From: JB111 sp052093225
GTDB taxonomy: Bacteria > Actinomycetota > Actinomycetes > Actinomycetales > Actinomycetaceae
Assembly: GCA_052093225.1 (NCBI GenBank)
Contig: JBQDDG010000015.1
Coordinates: 1-64,000 of the forward strand
Direction: 5' to 3'
DNA: 64,000 bases
The notes beneath the pieces are model-generated. The model saw only the letters and a program-made list of their open reading frames with translations. It ran no database searches and had not been told where the DNA came from. Below are positions 59,892-64,000 of the stretch, piece by piece. A program made the translations under genes and the position numbers. Position 1 is the first letter of the stretch. Each line of letters starts with the position of its first letter.

Positions 59892-60262
59892 CGGGCGTGA
59901 GCGTCGAGAGCTACCTGGACCGGGCCACGGAGGCCGTCCTCGCCGGTGACGGCCTCGTCGTCGACGAGCGCGACCCCGACATCCCGCTGCCGGTGCGCGA
60001 CCTGTGGGGCTTCTACAGTGCCGTCGCCGTCGAGCGTCCGTGGATCCTCAGGTCGTTCGTCGCGGCCGAGCTCGGCGGCGCGCTCCTGCTGCTGCGGCGG
60101 GGCTCGGCGCTGTCCAGGTTCGCCGGGGTCCTGCTCGTCACCGACGCGGTCGGCGAGCTGTTCGCGCAGGCCTACGCGCGCCGGCACACGGACGACTCCG
60201 GCCGCCTCGTCCTTCCTCCGCGGCCCCGGGACCGCTCGGCGGAACCTTCCTCCCAGCGCTGA
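59888..60262 (+). CDS. small hypothetical protein (124 aa)
   Basis: A 124-aa protein of unknown function starting at ATG 59888, overlapping the rlmB stop. The N-terminal half is acidic (ERDPDIPLPVRDLWGFYSAV). The middle contains moderately hydrophobic helices (ILRSFVAAELGGALLLLRRG and FAGVLLVTDAVGELFAQAYA) that may bind a membrane. The tail is basic and polar. It is separated by 11 bases from the convergent DUF4032 gene. Confidence 0.65.
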   Translation: MTGVSVESYLDRATEAVLAGDGLVVDERDPDIPLPVRDLWGFYSAVAVERPWILRSFVAAELGGALLLLRRGSALSRFAGVLLVTDAVGELFAQAYARRHTDDSGRLVLPPRPRDRSAEPSSQR

Positions 60263-60273
60263 ACGGCCCGCCG

Positions 60274-61506
60274 TCAGCGGTCCTCCGGACCGACGGTGTC
60301 GATGACCCGGCGCTCGTCCATCCGGTGGCGGAGCACGTTCTGGATGTAGGACGCGACGGCCTCCGGCGTGGGGACGTCGCGGCGCTGGGCCTGCGACATG
60401 TACCAGCGGTGCTCGAGGATCTCGTGGAAGATCTCCGCCGGCTCGAGCTTGCGGCGCAGCTCCCGCGGCACGGCCCGCACGGTGGGCTCGAAGACCTCGG
60501 CCAGCCAGTCGTGCGCGACGACGACGAGGTCCTGCCCGGGCTCCCCGCGGGTCGCCCGGAACTGCTCGAGGTCGTTGAGCATCCGCCGTCCCTGCCCCTC
60601 CTGGACGTCGAGACCGGTGAGCCGCATGACCTGACGGTGGAAGTGGCCGGCGTCGACGACCTTGGGCTGGATCGAGACGTTCGTGCCCGAGACGTCGGTG
60701 GTGATGTCGATCTCGTCGACGTCGTAGCCCAGCTCGTTGAGCCGGTTCATCCGGGCCTCGACCCGCCACAGCTCGCCGGCCGCGAAGCTCTCCCGCCGGG
60801 TGAGCTCGGCCCAGAGCGACTCGTACCGGGACACGATCTGGTCCCCGACGGCGATCGTGTCGATCTCCTCCGGCGCGAGCTCGCCGGCCTGGAGATCCAT
60901 GAGCTCGCCGATGATGTTCGTCCGTGCGAGGTCGAGGTCGTAGGAGCGTTTCGAGGCCGAGAGCGGCGGGTGCAGCTCGCCCGTCTCGGCGTCGACGAGG
61001 TAGGCCGCGAACGCACCGGCGTCGCGCCGGAAGAGCGTGTTGGACAGGGAGACGTCGCCCCAGAAGAAGCCCAGCAGGTGGAGGCGCACGAGCAGCACGG
61101 CGAGCGCGTCGATGAGGCGGCCGACCGTCTCCGGGCGCATGTGCTGGCTGAACAGGGCGCGGTAGGGGAGCGCGTACTCGAGGTGACGCGTGACCAGGGC
61201 CGAGTTCAGCGGCTCGCCCCGGACGTCGGTGCGGCCGGTGACGACGGCGAGCGGCTCCACGGACGGCGCCTCGAGCCGGTCGAGCGCCCGCAGCATCTCG
61301 TACTCGCGGTGCGCCACCGACGCGCCGATCTCCTTGACCGCGACGAGCCCGCTGGAGGTGCGGACGAACCGGACCACGTGCCGCGAGAGGCCGCGCGGGA
61401 GGGCGGCGAGGACGTCGTCGGGCCAGTCCTCGAGCGCGACGTGCCAGGGGAGCGCGATGAGCCCCGCGTCCACGACGGCCGCGGTGATCTGCCGCTCCTG
61501 GGGCAC
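60274..61506 (-). CDS. DUF4032 protein with kinase-like fold
   Basis: A 410-aa protein of the DUF4032 family, common in actinobacteria next to rlmB and the sugar-ABC ATPase gene. The N-terminal half looks like a lipopolysaccharide-kinase/APH-type fold: GLVAVKEIGASVAHREYEML has the phosphate-binding Lys, and LHLLGFFWGDVSLSNTLF resembles the catalytic loop with a DVSxSN pattern. The C-terminal half is the DUF4032 domain proper (PAEIFHEILEHRWYMSQAQ). GTG 61506 follows GAGGAG. Activity has not been established to my knowledge. Confidence 0.82.
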   Translation of the reverse strand: MPQERQITAAVVDAGLIALPWHVALEDWPDDVLAALPRGLSRHVVRFVRTSSGLVAVKEIGASVAHREYEMLRALDRLEAPSVEPLAVVTGRTDVRGEPLNSALVTRHLEYALPYRALFSQHMRPETVGRLIDALAVLLVRLHLLGFFWGDVSLSNTLFRRDAGAFAAYLVDAETGELHPPLSASKRSYDLDLARTNIIGELMDLQAGELAPEEIDTIAVGDQIVSRYESLWAELTRRESFAAGELWRVEARMNRLNELGYDVDEIDITTDVSGTNVSIQPKVVDAGHFHRQVMRLTGLDVQEGQGRRMLNDLEQFRATRGEPGQDLVVVAHDWLAEVFEPTVRAVPRELRRKLEPAEIFHEILEHRWYMSQAQRRDVPTPEAVASYIQNVLRHRMDERRVIDTVGPEDR

Positions 61507-61586
61507 GCGCGCTCCTCGGTTGTCGGTGGGCGCTGGTCGGTGACGGCCGGGTGCGGCGGGCACCGACCGGAGCCCGCCGCCGGCGG

Positions 61587-62711
61587 TCAGTCGGGCAGGC
61601 GCTCGCCCGTGCTCGGGGAGAAGTCGTGCTGCTCGTCGGGGCGGATGGTCACGTGGATCGTCGAGCCCTTGTCCGGGACGTCGCGCGGGTCGATACGGAT
61701 GACGACCTGGTCCGGGTCCTCGCCGGAGCCGACCGACGCCGCGGAGGCGCGGCCCGTGAGGCTGCCGTAGACGTACGCGTCCGAGCCGAGCTCCTCGACG
61801 AGGTTGACCGACACCGGCAGGGCGCCCGGGGTGCCCTCGGAGACCCGTTCGACCGACTCCGGGCGGAACCCGACCGTCACGGTGGTCGCGCCCTCCTCCC
61901 GCAGCGCGGCGGCGCTCGCCGGGCGCAGGGGGATGCGGGCGTCGCCGAGCGTGGCGGTGTCACCGTCGAGCGTGAACTCGCCGATGTTCATCGCGGGCGA
62001 GCCGATGAACCCGGCCACGAACACGTTCGCCGGCCGGTCGTACATCTCCCGGGGCGTGCCGACCTGCTGGAGCACGCCGAAGTTGAGGACCGCGATCCGG
62101 TCACCCATCGTCAGGGCCTCGGTCTGGTCGTGCGTGACGTAGACCGTGGTCACCCCCAGGCGGCGCTGGAGCGACGCGATCTGCGTGCGCGTCTGCACCC
62201 GGAGCTTGGCGTCGAGGTTCGACAGCGGCTCGTCCATGAGGAACACGCGGGGCTGTCGGACGATCGCCCGCCCCATCGCCACTCGCTGCCGCTGCCCGCC
62301 GGACAGGGCCTTCGGCTTGCGCTCGAGGTAGTCGGTGAGGTCGAGGATCTTCGCCGCCTCGGCGACCCGGGAGGCGATCTCCGCCTTGGGTGTGCCGGCG
62401 ATCTTCAGGGCGAAGCCCATGTTGTCCGCGACGCTCATGTGCGGGTAGAGCGCGTAGTTCTGGAACACCATCGCGATGTCGCGGTCCTTGGGCTGGACGT
62501 GCGTGACGTCGCGGTCGCCGATGAGGATGCGGCCGGCGTTGACGTCCTCGAGTCCCGCGAGCATCCGCAGGGAGGTGGACTTGCCGCAGCCGGAGGGGCC
62601 GACGAGGACGAGGAACTCGCCGTCGGCGACCTCGAGGTCGAGGGCGTCGACGGCCGGTCGGTCCGAACCGGGATAGACGCGGGTGGCCTGGTCGAAGGTC
62701 ACTGAAGCCAT
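61587..62711 (-). CDS. msiK: sugar ABC transporter ATPase, UgpC/MsiK type
   Basis: A 374-aa ATPase shared by several carbohydrate ABC importers. Walker A GPSGCGKSTSL, signature LSGGQRQRVAMGRAIV, Walker B VFLMDEPLSNLDAKL, H-loop TVYVTHDQTEAL and a C-terminal MalK-type regulatory OB domain (VTVGFRPESVERVS). It stands alone with no permease genes nearby, as MsiK does in Streptomyces, where it serves many importers, and it follows the same cysS-rlmB neighbourhood there. AAGGGAT precedes the ATG. A CCGGCA-N6-TGCCGG dyad (62730-62747) lies in its leader. Confidence 0.9.
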   Translation of the reverse strand: MASVTFDQATRVYPGSDRPAVDALDLEVADGEFLVLVGPSGCGKSTSLRMLAGLEDVNAGRILIGDRDVTHVQPKDRDIAMVFQNYALYPHMSVADNMGFALKIAGTPKAEIASRVAEAAKILDLTDYLERKPKALSGGQRQRVAMGRAIVRQPRVFLMDEPLSNLDAKLRVQTRTQIASLQRRLGVTTVYVTHDQTEALTMGDRIAVLNFGVLQQVGTPREMYDRPANVFVAGFIGSPAMNIGEFTLDGDTATLGDARIPLRPASAAALREEGATTVTVGFRPESVERVSEGTPGALPVSVNLVEELGSDAYVYGSLTGRASAASVGSGEDPDQVVIRIDPRDVPDKGSTIHVTIRPDEQHDFSPSTGERLPD

Positions 62712-62941
62712 GGTGGATGAATCCCTTCACCGGCAGGTACGTGCCGGACGATCCGTAGTGAAGAGTGCGGGTGTGTTTGCCCCGACACGCGCGGACGGCA
62801 CGTCGCCGGGCCGCGCCGCAATCATGGCACGGCGCGGCCCCCGCCGGGAGGGCTGTCAGGCGCGTGATGCAGCCGTCCAGTCCGGGAGCGTGGTCCAGCC
62901 ACTCGTGTGCGTGGTCCGGGCGTGCAGCTCGGGAGGGAGGT
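62712..62941 (-). promoter_or_regulatory. promoter region of the sugar ABC ATPase gene with dyad
   Basis: This 230-bp space separates otsB (whose end is at 62942) from the ATPase start. It contains the inverted repeat CCGGCA (62730-62735) / TGCCGG (62742-62747), 19 bases upstream of the start, a candidate operator or leader hairpin. It also contains the otsB-side terminator hairpin. No gene is evident. Confidence 0.4.
62808..62840 (-). terminator. hairpin terminator after otsB
   Basis: GGGCCGCGCCG (62808-62818) and CGGCGCGGCCC (62830-62840) are perfect 11-bp complements with an 11-base loop, about 100 bases after the otsB stop on its strand. Confidence 0.65.
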
Positions 62942-63808
62942 TCATCCGCGCAGCTCCGCCAGACGGTCGAGCACCACCGCCACCTCGTCCGGGTCGCCCA
63001 CCCGGAAGCGGGCGGCCGTCGGGCCGTCGCCCACCTTGAGCGAGAGGTCGGTGCCGGTCAGCACGGCGAACGCGTCCTCGTCGGTGCGGTCGTCGCCCGC
63101 GTAGAGGACCGCGTCGGCGCCCGTCTCGGCACGCAGGTCGAGGACGCCGTCGCCCTTGGTCACCGTGAGCACCGCCATCTCGATGACGTCGTGCCCCGAG
63201 ATCACCCGGACGCCGGGCAGACCGGCCGGACCGGAGAGGAGCTCCGTCGTCGCGGCCCGGGCGCGGTCCTCGTCGAGGCCGCGCGTGTGCAGGGTGACCG
63301 ACGCCGGCTTGGCCTCCGTGCGGGTGCCCGGGTGGGCGGCGACGATCCGCTCCGTCTCGCGCAGTACCTCGGCCCGCAGGTCGACCAGCTCCGGGGGAAG
63401 GTCGATCGGGTCCGCGACGAGGGTGCCGGCGCCGCCCTCGCCGTCGGCGATCCGCCCCCGCTCGGCGCCGTGGGAGGCGACGACGAGGGTGCCCGCCGGG
63501 AGGTCCGCCAGCGAGGCCAGCGTGGCGGCGTCGCGGCCGGACACGACGGCGATCGTCACCCCGTCGAGGCGGGAGAGCGTGTCCACCGCGAGGACGGCGC
63601 CGTCGGTCATCCGCGAGCTCGTCGGGTCGTCGACCAGCGGGGCGAGCACGCCGTCGAAGTCGAGGGCGATCAGGAGGGAACCGGCGCCCGCGAGTTCGCC
63701 GAGGGCCCCGTCGAGCTCGTGGTCGAGTCGCGCGGTGAACATCGGCGCGTCGATACCGGGGCCCGGGACCCCCGCGTCGAACCCGCCGGCGGGGTGCTCG
63801 TCGGTCAT
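62942..63808 (-). CDS. otsB: trehalose-6-phosphate phosphatase
   Basis: HAD-superfamily phosphatase of 288 aa that releases trehalose from trehalose 6-phosphate. The nucleophile motif is LIALDFDGVLAPL, motif II VVSGRDAATL, motif III TKGDGV and motif IV YAGDDRTDEDAF. ATG 63808 follows AGGAGGAG and overlaps the otsA stop (ATGA), so synthase and phosphatase are coupled. Trehalose serves as osmolyte and stress protectant, and in some actinomycetes as envelope precursor. Confidence 0.94.
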   Translation of the reverse strand: MTDEHPAGGFDAGVPGPGIDAPMFTARLDHELDGALGELAGAGSLLIALDFDGVLAPLVDDPTSSRMTDGAVLAVDTLSRLDGVTIAVVSGRDAATLASLADLPAGTLVVASHGAERGRIADGEGGAGTLVADPIDLPPELVDLRAEVLRETERIVAAHPGTRTEAKPASVTLHTRGLDEDRARAATTELLSGPAGLPGVRVISGHDVIEMAVLTVTKGDGVLDLRAETGADAVLYAGDDRTDEDAFAVLTGTDLSLKVGDGPTAARFRVGDPDEVAVVLDRLAELRG

Positions 63809-64000
63809 GACTCCTCCTGGGTGGTCTCGTGCTCCGACGCGTCGTCGGACCTGTCCTCGGCGCCCTGCGGCGTGGCCATCGCGAGGTAGCCGAGGAAGTC
63901 GTCGGCCCACCGCTGGACGTCGTGGTTCATCACGCGGCGCCGCATCGAGCGCATGCGCCGTCGGCCCTCCTGCGCGGTGACGTGCGTGGCCTGGACGATG
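63805..64000 (-). CDS. otsA: trehalose-6-phosphate synthase, C-terminal fragment (cut by window edge)
   Basis: The last about 64 codons of a gene entering from beyond the right edge. The readable end includes QATHVTAQEGRRRMRSM, RRRVMNHDVQ and RWADDFLGYLAM, matching the end of the GT20 domain of OtsA, then an acidic tail (AEDRSDDASEHETTQEES). Its stop overlaps the otsB start. Catalytic parts lie outside the window, so the call rests on the C-terminal pattern and the coupling to otsB. Confidence 0.85.
   Translation of the reverse strand, partial: IVQATHVTAQEGRRRMRSMRRRVMNHDVQRWADDFLGYLAMATPQGAEDRSDDASEHETTQEES

Overview
The window is chromosomal DNA of a very GC-rich actinomycete. Evidence for this is a WhiB/Wbl protein, Lsr2, CarD, SenX3-RegX3/PhoU, mycothione reductase (mycothiol metabolism), a Crp of mycobacterial size, a PASTA-tailed class A PBP, the actinobacterial Tad/helicase neighbourhood and a Lys/Ala-tailed topoisomerase I. 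Gene content and order best fit the Micrococcales (Cellulomonas/Georgenia/Beutenbergia-like); that is inference. No transposase, prophage, CRISPR or rRNA was seen. Two N runs (100 N at 15225-15324 and 10 N at 57291-57300) show a draft assembly.

Region 1 (1-9.9 kb): metallophosphoesterase and class A PBP (both -), a Wbl regulator, a 53-aa DUF4177-like protein and RidA (all +), crp (-), nth (+), acs (-) and an acidic-repeat membrane protein (-). Region 2 (9.9-18.7 kb): a membrane protein (-), then a Tad-type secretion/pilus operon (CpaE-like, TadA, TadB, TadC, small pilin-like protein, TadE, TadE-like) ending against a DUF1998 helicase (-). Region 3 (18.7-38.4 kb): a TetR plus DrrAB-like ABC pair, a K+-independent H+-pyrophosphatase, a methyltransferase coupled to mycothione reductase, a TetR-controlled membrane protein/flavin oxidoreductase pair, an MFS carrier, RlmC-like methyltransferase, topA-tmk-holB, a secreted tripeptidyl-aminopeptidase-like lipoprotein and tRNA-Thr(CGT). 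Regions 1-3 follow the order I remember for Streptomyces coelicolor from the wblA/ponA locus to the topA-tmk-holB locus, and in part for M. tuberculosis from Rv3683 down to Rv3646c.

Region 4 (38.6-64 kb): a small membrane protein, lsr2, gpmA, phoU (-), senX3-regX3, an LpqE-like lipoprotein (-), carD, ispD, ispF, then an 11-kb insertion, then cysS, rlmB, a small protein, a DUF4032 protein (-), an MsiK/UgpC-type ATPase (-) and otsB-otsA (-, otsA cut by the window edge). The insertion between ispF and cysS holds a flavin monooxygenase, an iron-siderophore operon (binding lipoprotein, TetR, IrtA/IrtB-like ABC pair, two FecCD permeases, ATPase) behind a good DtxR/IdeR box, and an UMF1-type MFS carrier. 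No siderophore biosynthesis gene is present.

Regulatory points that stand out: at least seven genes have a TANNNT hexamer exactly 12 to 7 bases before an ATG/GTG with no Shine-Dalgarno, which is leaderless-transcript architecture. A triple 11-bp PHO-box-like repeat lies between phoU and senX3. A TetR-type palindrome lies at 27428-27455. Several convergent gene pairs are separated by strong bidirectional hairpins.
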